Below are positions 1 to 8,949 of a stretch of 64,000 nt of DNA, piece by piece. A model generated the notes under the pieces. That model worked only from the letters and a program-made list of their open reading frames with translations. It searched no databases and had not been told where the DNA came from. The stretch's first letter is position 1, and each line of letters begins with the position of its first letter. Source of the DNA: Anaplasma ovis str. Haibei (GTDB lineage Bacteria > Pseudomonadota > Alphaproteobacteria > Rickettsiales > Anaplasmataceae); the NCBI RefSeq assembly GCF_002214625.1, contig NZ_CP015994.1, forward strand, positions 1,116,001-1,180,000, written 5' to 3'. A program made the position numbers and the translations under genes.

Positions 1-436
1 CAATTAGGTGCACGGTGGTAAAGAGCATGGAAGCAGCGAGTTCTACTTTATTCGCATGTGCCTCCATGAAGTCTGACGCTTTGTCCAGCGGCTTTCTATC
101 TAACCTTTCCAAGGATATTTTACTTTGCAAGCCCATGCGCCTGGTCTCAAGCTCAATCCTCTGCCGTATTTTGCGTTTTTCCCTTTCTATCTTGAACACC
201 AAGATAAGACCACATATAACACCCAAAGATGCGGTGAGGCCTGTTAGGAACTCCATGGCTGTCCAGAAATTCACTGCGGATGCACCCAGCCCAGAAAGTA
301 AGCCTGCCTGGGAGAGCGCAAGCAAAATGAACATCGTTGTCGTTATCAGGAGCGTGAATATCGAACAACATTGTCGGATATAATTAAGCCTTTCTATTTT
401 CAGCATCTTTCTTGGGATGCTAAGTGATAGCGTCAT
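1..436 (-). CDS. Two-helix membrane protein with charged cytoplasmic tail (partial, C-terminus outside window)
   Basis: On the minus strand an ATG at 436 opens a frame that runs without a stop to the window edge, giving 145 residues. After a basic start there are two hydrophobic segments, about residues 24-47 and 60-81. A highly charged, helix-prone stretch (FKIEREKRKIRQRIELE onward) follows and looks like a coiled coil. I do not recognise the family. The two helices followed by a charged helical tail suggest an inner-membrane protein with a cytosolic coiled-coil domain. The frame has protein-like composition over its whole length, so I believe it over the overlapping plus-strand frame. Confidence 0.6.
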   Translation of the reverse strand, partial: MTLSLSIPRKMLKIERLNYIRQCCSIFTLLITTTMFILLALSQAGLLSGLGASAVNFWTAMEFLTGLTASLGVICGLILVFKIEREKRKIRQRIELETRRMGLQSKISLERLDRKPLDKASDFMEAHANKVELAASMLFTTVHLI

Positions 437-841
437 GTTGCGAACCTCAACAACGTACACGTAAATTTTAGCATAAATTATAAGATTTTTACATATTTAC
501 GAGTAAGTAAGGTGGGGGGGATGTAATATGAAGGCCTATTTTATGACCAAACTAAAATTTTAAATTCTTTGTCTTTCGGGTTGAAAACCATAGTTTTTGC
601 ACAATTACCAATTGTGAAGGCCTATTTTGCTTTATAACGGGGTTTGTACACGATTGGAGTGTTGCATATCCCATTCTAGAGCCGTTATCACATGGCTTAC
701 AGCGGTGAATTGTGTAAACTTTGTGTAAATATGGTTTCTGATGTGGTAGCAACTAAACTTGCTGCAGGACATAGTACGAATCAATTGCGTAAACCTTGCA
801 ACCGTGGCAGATTTGTGCGTGCTTAAGTTTTGTGGGTTTTC
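437..841. other. Intergenic, AT-rich, with a 13-bp direct repeat
   Basis: This 405-base stretch separates the divergently oriented membrane protein and gap. No convincing gene is present on either strand. GAAGGCCTATTTT occurs twice, at 530-542 and 616-628. Promoters for both flanking genes should lie here, but I cannot place them with confidence. Confidence 0.5.
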
Positions 842-1849
842 ATGCTCAGGATTGGTATAAACGGCCTTGGTAGGATAGGGAGATGCCTATTTAGGATGTT
901 GTTCGAAAATAATATCCCAAATGTAGAATTGGTTGCTGTTAACGGGTCTTCTAGCTTGGAGCTGCACAGGCACCTACTGAGGAATGATTCAGTGCATGGA
1001 AGGTTTGGGCATGATATTGGTGTAAGAGAAGGTAACCTTCTTGAGGTTGGTGGTAAAACCGTCAAATTTTTCAAGGAAAGGCAACCCCAGGACATTCCAT
1101 GGGAAGAAGAGGGGGTGAATGTAGTTCTAGAATGTACGGGAAAATTTAATAACAGGGAGTCCTCCGGGCTGCATCTTAAAGGTACGGTGAAAAAAGTAGT
1201 GGTGTCCGCTCCAGTCGCTGGTGCAGATATTCAGGTAATTTTTGGCGTGAATGAGGGGGAGATAAGTAGTGGGCACGATGTGATATCAGTAGGATCATGC
1301 ACCACGAACTGCGCAGCCCACGTTGTTAAGGCTATGGATGAGGCTTTTGGGATAGAGGGCGGATTTATAACTACAGTGCATGCATACACAAATGATCAAA
1401 ATCACGTGGATGGCAGCCATAAAGACCTTAGAAGGGCCCGCGCATGCGGTCTCTCTATGATTCCCACAACTACTGGGGCATCCAAGGCTCTGGAGGTTCT
1501 GTTTCCAAAGCTATCCGGTAGGCTTTCAGCCTCCTCCATTAGGGTGCCTACCCCAAATGTCTCGGTAGTAGACTTCGCTTTTGTTTCTTCTTCTAAGACG
1601 ACTGTAGAGTCTGTTAATGATGCTTTATGTAGGGCTGCTGCTGCTCGTCCGGATGTACTTATGGCGTCAGACGAACAGCTAGTCTCGTCTGATTTTAATC
1701 ATACAACCTATAGCGCAGTTTTCGACCTTATGGAAACTTACACCAATAACGGCGGTGTATCTAGAGTGCTTGCTTGGTATGACAACGAATGGGCTTTTGC
1801 TGCCAGGATGATAGATGTCTCTAGGGAGTTGTTACGGTTTTTATCATAA
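842..1849 (+). CDS. gap: Glyceraldehyde-3-phosphate dehydrogenase
   Basis: Type I GAPDH, 335 residues, the usual length. It interconverts glyceraldehyde-3-phosphate and 1,3-bisphosphoglycerate with NAD(P) in the cytosol. The N-terminal dinucleotide fold begins with INGLGRIGR. The catalytic cysteine lies in SCTTNC near residue 153, and the partner histidine region follows in TTVHAYTNDQN. RARACGLSMIPTTTGASKA and WYDNEWAF are further family signatures. I start at the ATG at 842, which puts the Rossmann motif at the very N-terminus; a TTG at 830 is possible but adds only four residues. In this lineage the enzyme is expected to serve mainly gluconeogenic or triose metabolism, since sugar uptake is limited. 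Confidence 0.95.
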   Translation: MLRIGINGLGRIGRCLFRMLFENNIPNVELVAVNGSSSLELHRHLLRNDSVHGRFGHDIGVREGNLLEVGGKTVKFFKERQPQDIPWEEEGVNVVLECTGKFNNRESSGLHLKGTVKKVVVSAPVAGADIQVIFGVNEGEISSGHDVISVGSCTTNCAAHVVKAMDEAFGIEGGFITTVHAYTNDQNHVDGSHKDLRRARACGLSMIPTTTGASKALEVLFPKLSGRLSASSIRVPTPNVSVVDFAFVSSSKTTVESVNDALCRAAAARPDVLMASDEQLVSSDFNHTTYSAVFDLMETYTNNGGVSRVLAWYDNEWAFAARMIDVSRELLRFLS

Positions 1850-1916
1850 CTTGCACCAAGTCATAAGACGGCGCCATGGCATTAAAACCTAGTTGAGTTT
1901 TTTGTGAGCTGTGATA

Positions 1917-2019
1917 GGATAACCGGGGCGGTGCGAGCAGATTGCGCGTGAAGTCGGTCAGGTTAGAAATAAAGCAGCCGTAGCGTCGTCTTTCTGGGTT
2001 GCGCTTCCCACTGTTGTTC
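1917..2019 (+). ncRNA. ffs: Signal recognition particle RNA (4.5S type)
   Basis: The stretch 1956-1979 reads GGTCAGG, TTA, GAAA, TAA, AGCAGCC. This is the conserved domain IV hairpin of bacterial SRP RNA: GGUCAGG and AGCAGCC form the Ffh-binding internal loop, and a GNRA tetraloop is closed by three pairs. The flanks fold into one long helix: GGATAAC (1917-1923) pairs fully with GTTGTTC (2013-2019), and GTGCGA (1931-1936) pairs with TTGCGC (1999-2004). The RNA would bind Ffh and target nascent membrane proteins. It lies just ahead of dnaX, the order known from Bacillus (scr-dnaX). Exact ends are uncertain by a few bases. Confidence 0.85.
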
Positions 2020-2030
2020 CGAGTGTAGCC

Positions 2031-3455
2031 GTGAATTTAGCTCTTAAGTACAGGCCACGCAGCTTCGATGATCTCGTGGGCCAGGACGTTCTGGTGCGGA
2101 TCTTAAGGAACGCGTTCACTATCGGCTCTCTGAGCTCCCCTATCTTGATGGTGGGGGCAAGCGGAGTCGGCAAGACCACATGTGCCAGGATAGTCTCACT
2201 TTGCCTTAACTGCGTTAGCGGCCCTACCCCGGATCCCTGCGGGACGTGCCATGAGTGCGTTTCCATAAAAAACTCTACCAACCCGGATGTTATCGAGATA
2301 GACGCGGCCAGCAACACGGGCGTGGACGATATCAGGGTGCTGTTAGAAAACTCTAGTTACCTTCCTACCTCATCCAGGTACAAAGTTTATATCATTGATG
2401 AAGTGCACATGCTTTCCATAAGCGCCTTCAATGCCCTATTGAAGACTTTAGAAGACCCTGCGGAGCATGTGAGGTTTGTCATGGCCACAACGGAGGTTAG
2501 AAAAGTTCCAGTCACCGTGGCTTCAAGGTGCCACAGGCTGGACCTATTCAAACTTACAACCGATCAACTCTTCACTCATTTGGTTGAAATTGCCAAGAAG
2601 GAAGGAATAGAACATGATGGAGACGGGTTGCGGCTTATAGCGGAGAATGCTTCTGGATCAGTGCGGAATGCCCTATTCCTCTTAGAGCAGTCTGCAATCT
2701 ATACGAAAAGCAAAATTCACGTTAGCGAAGTTAGAGCACTGCTTGGATGTGTGGATAAGAGTCTCACCGAAGATTTAGTCAAGTGTATCCTGCTCGCTGA
2801 TGCTCCATCGGCACTTGAAGTTTTCAAGAAATTGTGCTCCCAAAGCCTGCCGGTTTCCATATTGGAGGGGGTTCAACTGATAGTATACGAGCTTTGCGTT
2901 GCTTCGGTAAACGAGGAGCACAAATTTGACTTAGGGCGCGGGCTACTGTCTACTGTCAGGTCCGGCTCTACCCCGTTTCTCTCCAGAGTGTGGCAAACCC
3001 TAACACATGGGTTGCAAGAGGTTAAAAATGCCGATGACGCGCAGCGTGCTGGGGAAATGATGGTAATAAGGTTGTGTTACCTCAGTGATCTACCATCTCC
3101 GCAGAAGATTGCTGAGTTGCTACTCTCTAAAAGTCGGGAAGGGGCTCTGATGAACACCGTTAAAAAAAAAGTTGAGGGTGCAACCACATATAGCTACGGA
3201 ACACCGGAGTTGGAATCCCATGCCGTAGGGGGCACAAGTAACGAGGGTGCCGGCCCTGGCCAGGGTGCAACCAGTGAGGGTACCTCCGACCAACGGGCGG
3301 CCGACAGCGAGCACTGTGCTGAGCACATGAAAAAAAATGGTGTCAACACTCATAACAAGGTGTACAATCCGGAAGAAGATGAGGCTGTCATGGGCGTGAT
3401 GAGGGATTTTGAGGGCGCATCAGTCGTTGGTTGCTATGATTTGGTGTCTGAGTAG
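2031..3455 (+). CDS. dnaX: DNA polymerase III subunits gamma/tau
   Basis: Clamp-loader ATPase of the replicative polymerase, 474 residues, cytosolic. The AAA+ module starts at once (LALKYRPRSFDDLVGQ). Walker A is GASGVGKTT near residue 48. A zinc-binding group of cysteines follows (CLNC, CGTC, HEC). Then come the DEVH Walker B motif and the SRC arginine-finger motif in VTVASRCHR. The C-terminal third is low in conservation and rich in Gly, Glu and Thr, as in other tau tails. The start is GTG at 2031, 11 bases after the SRP RNA helix. The ybaB-like gene and asd follow within a few bases and are probably co-transcribed. Confidence 0.92.
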   Translation: MNLALKYRPRSFDDLVGQDVLVRILRNAFTIGSLSSPILMVGASGVGKTTCARIVSLCLNCVSGPTPDPCGTCHECVSIKNSTNPDVIEIDAASNTGVDDIRVLLENSSYLPTSSRYKVYIIDEVHMLSISAFNALLKTLEDPAEHVRFVMATTEVRKVPVTVASRCHRLDLFKLTTDQLFTHLVEIAKKEGIEHDGDGLRLIAENASGSVRNALFLLEQSAIYTKSKIHVSEVRALLGCVDKSLTEDLVKCILLADAPSALEVFKKLCSQSLPVSILEGVQLIVYELCVASVNEEHKFDLGRGLLSTVRSGSTPFLSRVWQTLTHGLQEVKNADDAQRAGEMMVIRLCYLSDLPSPQKIAELLLSKSREGALMNTVKKKVEGATTYSYGTPELESHAVGGTSNEGAGPGQGATSEGTSDQRAADSEHCAEHMKKNGVNTHNKVYNPEEDEAVMGVMRDFEGASVVGCYDLVSE

Positions 3456-3460
3456 TTTGT

Positions 3461-3769
3461 ATGCCCTTTGATGACCAGAAGTTTTTCGATCTCCAGAATG
3501 CTATAAAGAAGAAACTTGGTGAGCTTCGCGTGCACCAGGAGCCCAAGTCTTTTGACGGGCAGTCGCTGGGTGGTAGGGTGCACGTCAAGATAGTGCTATC
3601 CAACTTTTTAGAGTACAAAGTTCAGGAAGTAAGGGTTGATCCTTCAGTGCTGGAAGGCGAAGCTTTTATGGTGGAAGACCTAATCAAAGCCGCATTCGAT
3701 GACGCGTTTAGGAAGTCAGTAGAACACAACAAGGGTCTCATAAGTTCGCTAATGTCTTTCCATTTCTAG
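3461..3769 (+). CDS. YbaB/EbfC family nucleoid-associated protein
   Basis: This 102-residue protein matches the YbaB/EbfC family by its core: the VKIVLSN strand, then VRVDPSVLEGE, then EDLIKAAFDDAFRK and a C-terminal helix. Family members are small homodimers that bind DNA without strong sequence specificity. The gene lies 5 bases after dnaX, which is the conserved dnaX-ybaB neighbourhood seen across bacteria and supports the call. The N-terminal helix is more charged than in the E. coli protein. The start is an ATG, with no competing start nearby. Confidence 0.8.
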   Translation: MPFDDQKFFDLQNAIKKKLGELRVHQEPKSFDGQSLGGRVHVKIVLSNFLEYKVQEVRVDPSVLEGEAFMVEDLIKAAFDDAFRKSVEHNKGLISSLMSFHF

Positions 3770-3770
3770 C

Positions 3771-4781
3771 ATGAGTCGTATAGCTGTAGTTGGAGCTACT
3801 GGGAATGTAGGGAGGTTGGTGCTAAAAGTGCTGAGCGAACGCGGGTTCTCTGCTGATGGTGTAGTGGCGCTTTCCTCAGCCGAATCTGCGGGTAAGCGCC
3901 TGAGTTATGGTGAGAATTCTGAAATTCGGTGTGGCAGCCTGGATGAGTACGATTTCCACGGGTCTGAGTTAGCCATTTTTGCTACCAGCGATGCGGTATC
4001 GGAGAGGTATGTCGGCAGAGCGGTGCAGTGTGGTTGTGTGGCTATTGATAGCTCGTCCTGCTACCGCATGGATGATGACGTTCCGCTGGTTATTCCGGAA
4101 GTAAATAAGGGCTCCATAGCCTCATATACCAATAGAAATATCATTGCAAGCCCGAACTGCTCAACCACGCAGATGCTGGTGGCACTTAATCCACTGCGTG
4201 CTGTGGCTAGAATAAAGCGGGTAGTGGTGTCAACATACCAATCTGTTTCCGGTGCTGGAAGGGGTGCGATGTCTGAGTTGTATGACCAGACTAAAGCCAT
4301 GTTTATCAACAAAAAGCCGGAACCGAGCGAGTTTCCCAGGCAGATATCTTTCAATTGCATTCCGCATGTGGGCGAGTTTTTAGAAGATGGTTCCACAACT
4401 GAAGAATGGAAGATGTCTGCTGAGACGAAAAAGATTATGGAAGAGGACATAAAGGTTGCTGCGACTTGTGTCAGGGTTCCCGTATTCGTGTGTCACTCAC
4501 AGGCCTTGAATATTGAGTTTCACAGCGCAATTTCCGTTGAGGAGGCATATGAGGTGTTGAGCGAGGCGCCGGGTGTTCTTGTGCTCGGCAACGAAAGCAG
4601 CATGAAATACGTAACCCCGATCGATTGTGTTGATGATGATGCAGTATATATTTCTAGAATCCGTGAGGATGCAACGGTACCCTACGGACTGAGTATGTGG
4701 GTAATATCTGACAACCTGAGGAAAGGCGCTGCATCTAACTTAGTGCAGATAGCTCAGATTTTGGTCGAAGAATACCTCTAG
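3771..4781 (+). CDS. asd: Aspartate-semialdehyde dehydrogenase
   Basis: Reduces aspartyl phosphate to aspartate semialdehyde with NADPH, feeding the lysine/diaminopimelate and threonine branches. It has 336 residues. The N-terminal nucleotide motif is VGATGNVGRLVLKVL. The catalytic cysteine is in SPNCSTTQM near residue 130, and YQSVSGAGRGAMSEL follows; both are diagnostic of the family. The ATG lies one base after the ybaB-like stop, so it is the third gene of the dnaX operon. A weak hairpin (TGCCCC/GGGGCA) lies about 10 bases after the stop but has no T-run. Confidence 0.93.
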   Translation: MSRIAVVGATGNVGRLVLKVLSERGFSADGVVALSSAESAGKRLSYGENSEIRCGSLDEYDFHGSELAIFATSDAVSERYVGRAVQCGCVAIDSSSCYRMDDDVPLVIPEVNKGSIASYTNRNIIASPNCSTTQMLVALNPLRAVARIKRVVVSTYQSVSGAGRGAMSELYDQTKAMFINKKPEPSEFPRQISFNCIPHVGEFLEDGSTTEEWKMSAETKKIMEEDIKVAATCVRVPVFVCHSQALNIEFHSAISVEEAYEVLSEAPGVLVLGNESSMKYVTPIDCVDDDAVYISRIREDATVPYGLSMWVISDNLRKGAASNLVQIAQILVEEYL

Positions 4782-4968
4782 AGGATGCAGCGGTGCCCCT
4801 CTCCACCAAGTGGGGCAACCACTCAATAGCTGACTGGTGGTTTGTTGATAAAGTGTAAAAACGGGAGTGGGAGCTCTTATTCTGGCTGCTATTTTACTCA
4901 TTTTTGGTTGATATCGCATCGTTTGTGTGTTAGCATGTATGGTTTTGAAGAGGATGCGGTTGTAATTT

Positions 4969-5670
4969 ATGAATGATTACAGTGCCCAGTTCCAGAGCGC
5001 TTATTACTGCGCGGGGCTCAGGAGCTACTTGGTTAAGGTGTATAACTACATGGCTGCAGCCCTGGGGCTTACCGGTGTTGTTGCTTTGATGACCTCCTTT
5101 TCTCACGGATTAATGAGTGTTCTTTACGGGACCCCGCTGCATTGGGTAGTGTCTCTCGCTCCGATCGTCATGGTGTTCTTTCTCTCTTCCAGGGTACACA
5201 GCATGAGTGTGCAGGCGGTGTTTGCGGTGTTTTTCGGGTTTGCCGCCACGATGGGGCTTTCCCTCTCGTACATGTTTATGGTGTATACTGCACACAGCAT
5301 AGCTAGGGTTTTCTTTATATCCTCCGCCATGTTCGGTGCGATGGCGTTCTACGGCAATACAACCAAGAGGGACCTATCTAAGTTTGGTACTTTCCTCATT
5401 ATGGGGGTTGTTGGAATATTAATAGCCTCAGTGGTGAACATATTCATGGCAAGCGGTCCGTTGCATTTTGCTATATCAGTGGTTGCTGTGGTAGTGTTCA
5501 CTGCTATGACAGCTTTTGATGCTCAGCGCATAAAAGATATGTACTACCGGTTTAATGACGGTTCTGAGGTTACTTCCAGTAAGATGGCCGTTATGGGTGC
5601 AACCAGCCTGTACTTTAACTATATAAATATTTTTCTCAGCCTCTTGCATCTCATGGGGGATCGCAAGTAA
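4969..5670 (+). CDS. Bax inhibitor-1/YccA family integral membrane protein
   Basis: This 233-residue protein is almost entirely hydrophobic, with seven predicted transmembrane segments, the topology of the BI-1/YbhL/YccA (UPF0005) family. The C-terminal part has the family pattern TAMTAFDAQRIKDMYY followed by a last helix ending in YINIFLSLLHLMG. Bacterial relatives act as ion-leak channels or modulators of FtsH; the role in Anaplasma is not established. tsaE starts three bases after its stop, so the two genes are probably one transcript. The start is the ATG at 4969. Confidence 0.85.
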   Translation: MNDYSAQFQSAYYCAGLRSYLVKVYNYMAAALGLTGVVALMTSFSHGLMSVLYGTPLHWVVSLAPIVMVFFLSSRVHSMSVQAVFAVFFGFAATMGLSLSYMFMVYTAHSIARVFFISSAMFGAMAFYGNTTKRDLSKFGTFLIMGVVGILIASVVNIFMASGPLHFAISVVAVVVFTAMTAFDAQRIKDMYYRFNDGSEVTSSKMAVMGATSLYFNYINIFLSLLHLMGDRK

Positions 5671-5673
5671 CAG

Positions 5674-6135
5674 ATGTGTCCCCCTACACAACGAGGGGGC
5701 AAGGCTGTTTCCTATCACCCGCACCTTAACCTTGATGCATTGCGTGGGGTGGCGGCCACCCTTTCCAGGTCCCTGGCAGGGGATATGGTGGTCGCTGTTA
5801 GTGGAGACCTGGGCGTCGGGAAGACTGAGTTTTGTAGGGCGATTATTCTTGAGTTGTCGAGCGCCAGCTTTCTCGGTAGTCCCACGTTCGGTATAATCCA
5901 CGAGTATGAGTGCCCTGGTGGGTTCTTTCTGTACCACGTAGATTTATATAGACTATCTTCCGTTAAAGAAGTTCAGGAGGCTGGTGTTTTTGATGTTCTG
6001 GCTGGCAATTTGGTGCTTATCGAGTGGCCTGGAATTCTCGGTGGTTGCGTGAAGTTTGATTTGGAGCTCAACATAACTTACTCCAGTGAGGGTAACGATA
6101 TGCGTGATATTGTGATAACACGGGGAAACTCCTGA
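5674..6135 (+). CDS. tsaE: tRNA threonylcarbamoyladenosine biosynthesis ATPase TsaE
   Basis: A small P-loop ATPase of 153 residues that works with TsaB and TsaD to make t6A at position 37 of tRNAs reading ANN codons. Motifs in order: Walker A GDLGVGKTEFCR near residue 47, SPTFGIIHEYE (the threonine-containing switch region), HVDLYRL, and LIEWPGIL. The order and spacing are those of the YjeE family. It lies three bases after the Bax-inhibitor-like gene. A GC-rich hairpin without a T-run follows the stop. Confidence 0.9.
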   Translation: MCPPTQRGGKAVSYHPHLNLDALRGVAATLSRSLAGDMVVAVSGDLGVGKTEFCRAIILELSSASFLGSPTFGIIHEYECPGGFFLYHVDLYRLSSVKEVQEAGVFDVLAGNLVLIEWPGILGGCVKFDLELNITYSSEGNDMRDIVITRGNS

Positions 6136-6148
6136 TATACTGTCGCTA

Positions 6149-6163
6149 CCCCGCGCGCCGGGG
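6149..6163 (+). terminator. GC-rich hairpin after tsaE
   Basis: CCCCG and CGGGG form a 5-bp stem around CGCGC, 13 bases after the tsaE stop. No T-run follows, so termination is only a guess. The rest of the gap to infC (to 6407) shows no gene; an imperfect TCGGAA/TTCCGA hairpin lies in its middle. Confidence 0.35.
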
Positions 6164-6407
6164 CCCTGGATGATATGTTAATGGCATTATCCCGCTATTG
6201 GAATCGTAAGCTTGTATGGCGTTTCCAAAATCAGTGAGCACAGGTACGACCTGATAGGTAGTGTGTATGTTTTCGTGGCAATGCACAGAAATATCGGACT
6301 TACGCATCAGTGACAGCGCTCGGAAGACAATCCGTTTTCCGAAGAAGTAGTCTTACGCGGGGTATACTTTAGTGCCTACCAAAGCAAATATAACTGGTGC
6401 AAACTCG

Positions 6408-6944
6408 CTACTGCAGCGAGGAAGACGACCCACTACTGCCGCCCTTGCTACCAAACACCATGCTCATCACGTTCCCATCCATTCTTGGGGAGGATTCCGG
6501 CCTAGCTACCCCCTCAGTGTCATTCACCAGGCGATCTAGAATTCCTAGCCCAACTTCTTTATACTGAAGTTCGCGCCCAACGAACCTTATGGACACCTTA
6601 ACCTTGTTGCCCTTCTCTATGAATCCCTTAAGGTTATTAAGCTTGATGTTATAGTCGTTATCCTCGATGTTTAGCCTGAACTTAAGTTCTTTGAGCGACG
6701 AAGACCTGCCTCTCTTCGGCCCCCCAGACTTCTTCTTGTTGTACTTCTGCTTGCTGTAGTTGAATATCTTACATACTGGGTACTCCCCCTCACTAACTAC
6801 CTCAACCAGATCTAGCTCCGCTTCCCGAGCCCTGGCGATAGCCTCATCTATGTCGACTACGCCAACCATGGAACCTTCCTCATCAACGAGTCTAACTTTC
6901 TTGGCGGTTATTAATTCGTTAATCCTCGGCCCTTTTCTCTCCAC
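6408..6944 (-). CDS. infC: Translation initiation factor IF-3
   Basis: Binds the 30S subunit and proofreads initiator tRNA and start codon. It has 178 residues. The N-domain begins GPRINELITAKKVRLVDEEG, and the lysine-rich linker and C-domain follow with KELKFRLNIEDNDYNIK and KVKVSIRFVGRELQ. The tail is Ser/Gly-rich. The start is GTG; many infC genes use a rare start codon that IF-3 itself discriminates against, so the weak start may allow autoregulation. It lies 29 bases after thrS on the same strand, the conserved thrS-infC order. The usual rpmI and rplT do not follow. Confidence 0.92.
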   Translation of the reverse strand: MERKGPRINELITAKKVRLVDEEGSMVGVVDIDEAIARAREAELDLVEVVSEGEYPVCKIFNYSKQKYNKKKSGGPKRGRSSSLKELKFRLNIEDNDYNIKLNNLKGFIEKGNKVKVSIRFVGRELQYKEVGLGILDRLVNDTEGVARPESSPRMDGNVMSMVFGSKGGSSGSSSSLQ

Positions 6945-6973
6945 TTTTAACCCACGAACCCAAACTAAAGAAA

Positions 6974-8884
6974 CTAGCGCATGCTAACACAAGTCAACAG
7001 CGTTTTCAACGCTTTACCGGCCGCCATTCGACAAGTCTCACCCGACCCGTAGCGCCTTACTGACACACAACAGTCACTCGCTTCGCTCTTCCCCACCACC
7101 CATACTATTGGTACTTTGTTAAAAATGGCTTTACGTATTTTGTGACTTATGTTTTCCCCTGTAGAGTTTAATTCTACTCGCACATTTTCCTGTAATGCCA
7201 TTTCCATCAAACCCCGTGCGTATTCTTCCACCTCCCCACTCACGGTGAGTATTTCTAGCTGTACTGGGGCAAGCCACGCGGGAATATTGCCTGCATAATG
7301 CTCGATTAGGATTCCAATAAACCTCTCAATAGTTCCCAGAATAGCTCGGTGTATTATAACTGGGGTGTGCTTTTTCCCATCCTCACCCATATAGTAAGCA
7401 TCCAGCCTACCTGGTAGTACAAAATCCAGCTGCACGGTGCCGCACTGCCACTCTCTACCTATTGAATCCTTGAGGGTAAACTCTAACTTAGGACCATAGA
7501 ATGCACCCTCTCCCTTGTTGATCGCATACTTCACACCCAATGCGTCCATGGGCTCCATCAGGGATTGCTCAGATCTGTCCCATATTTCATCAGACCCTAT
7601 TCTGTTTTCTGGACGATCTGAGAGTTTTACTACGACGCTATCGAAACCAAAATCCCTATATACCTCCATGAGTAGCTTGTAAAATTGCAGCACTTCGTCT
7701 CTAACCTGCTCGTGCGTGCAGAATATGTGCGCATCATCTTGTGTAAACCCCCTAACTCTCATGAGCCCGTAGAGCGAACCCGAGGGCTCGTTTCTGTGGC
7801 ACATACCAAACTCCGCCATACGGATAGGCAGCTCCTTATAGCTTCTTATCTTCGATTTAAATATCTGCACGTGGCATGGGCAGTTCATCGGCTTTATAGC
7901 GAGTTCTTTCTTGTCATCCTCCACTACGAACATGTTTTCTTTAAACTTCTCCCAATGGCCCGACTTTTCCCACAGCTTTCTATCGAGCATTATCGGAGTT
8001 TTTACCTCATGATACCCGTGCTTCTTGAGTTTGCGCCTTATGTATTCTTCGATTATGAGGTATATTGTCCACCCTTTGTCATGCCAGAACACCTGACCTA
8101 GCGCTTCATTTTGTATGTGAAACCATCCCAAATCTTTGGCTATTTTTCTATGATCTCTCTTTTCTGCTTCTTGCATAGTGTGTAGATAGGACGCAAGCGC
8201 TTCGCTGCTATGCCACGCAGTGCCGTAAACGCGCTGCAACATTTTGTTTTTTTGGTCTCCGAGCCAATATGCCCCGGAAATTTTGGTGAGTTTAAATGCT
8301 TTGACGTACCTGGCAGATGGAGCATGTGGCCCCCTGCAAAGGTCCACGAACTCTCCGTGTTTGTAGACAGTGATTTCCTCTCCGACAGGAACTTTGGATA
8401 GGATTTCCAATTTGTAGCGCTCACCCAAACCCTCAAAGAACTTTATCGCGCGTTCCCTGGGCCAAACTTCCCTGACAAACCTTTCGTCTTTGGCAATAAT
8501 ATCTGCCATCTTTCTCTCTATGGCCTCAAATTCTTTCTCGGATAGGCTATGAGAGAGGTCAAGGTCATAATAGAATCCATTCTCGATAGTAGGGCCTATT
8601 GCCAACTTAGTGTCAGGGAAGATCTCTCTTATCGCCCTAGCCATAATGTGGGCCGCATCGTGCCTAATTATATCCACCCCGGTGTTGCTTTCTATTGTCA
8701 CCGGGTCAACAGCACTATCTTTGCTTATTGGAGTTGCGAGATCTTGTAAATTTCCATCAACAAGCAGTGCAACTATAGATTCTACTATATCGGGGAACAT
8801 GGCCGATGCCACCTCAGAGCCCGTAACATGCTTATGAAACGCTGCTACTGCCTTTTTGGGAAAAGAGGTGGTAATGTTTATCAT
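6974..8884 (-). CDS. thrS: Threonyl-tRNA synthetase
   Basis: Charges tRNA-Thr; 636 residues, the full bacterial architecture. An N-terminal TGS domain (about 1-62) is followed by the editing domain with HDAAHIMARAI and CRGPHAP. The class II catalytic core has MNCPCHVQIF (zinc-ligand cysteine), RMAEFGMCHRNEPSG (motif 2) and VRGFTQDDAHIFC. The anticodon-binding domain is at the C-terminus. The ATG at 8884 is the only reasonable start. It is the first gene of the thrS-infC pair and is divergent from the CinA-like gene, with about 65 bases between the starts. Confidence 0.96.
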   Translation of the reverse strand: MINITTSFPKKAVAAFHKHVTGSEVASAMFPDIVESIVALLVDGNLQDLATPISKDSAVDPVTIESNTGVDIIRHDAAHIMARAIREIFPDTKLAIGPTIENGFYYDLDLSHSLSEKEFEAIERKMADIIAKDERFVREVWPRERAIKFFEGLGERYKLEILSKVPVGEEITVYKHGEFVDLCRGPHAPSARYVKAFKLTKISGAYWLGDQKNKMLQRVYGTAWHSSEALASYLHTMQEAEKRDHRKIAKDLGWFHIQNEALGQVFWHDKGWTIYLIIEEYIRRKLKKHGYHEVKTPIMLDRKLWEKSGHWEKFKENMFVVEDDKKELAIKPMNCPCHVQIFKSKIRSYKELPIRMAEFGMCHRNEPSGSLYGLMRVRGFTQDDAHIFCTHEQVRDEVLQFYKLLMEVYRDFGFDSVVVKLSDRPENRIGSDEIWDRSEQSLMEPMDALGVKYAINKGEGAFYGPKLEFTLKDSIGREWQCGTVQLDFVLPGRLDAYYMGEDGKKHTPVIIHRAILGTIERFIGILIEHYAGNIPAWLAPVQLEILTVSGEVEEYARGLMEMALQENVRVELNSTGENISHKIRKAIFNKVPIVWVVGKSEASDCCVSVRRYGSGETCRMAAGKALKTLLTCVSMR

Positions 8885-8949
8885 AGGCGGTGATTTCTAT
8901 AGGGACCGCAGCTATAATAATTCCATTTTAGGTCTGTAGCGAGTTTTAT

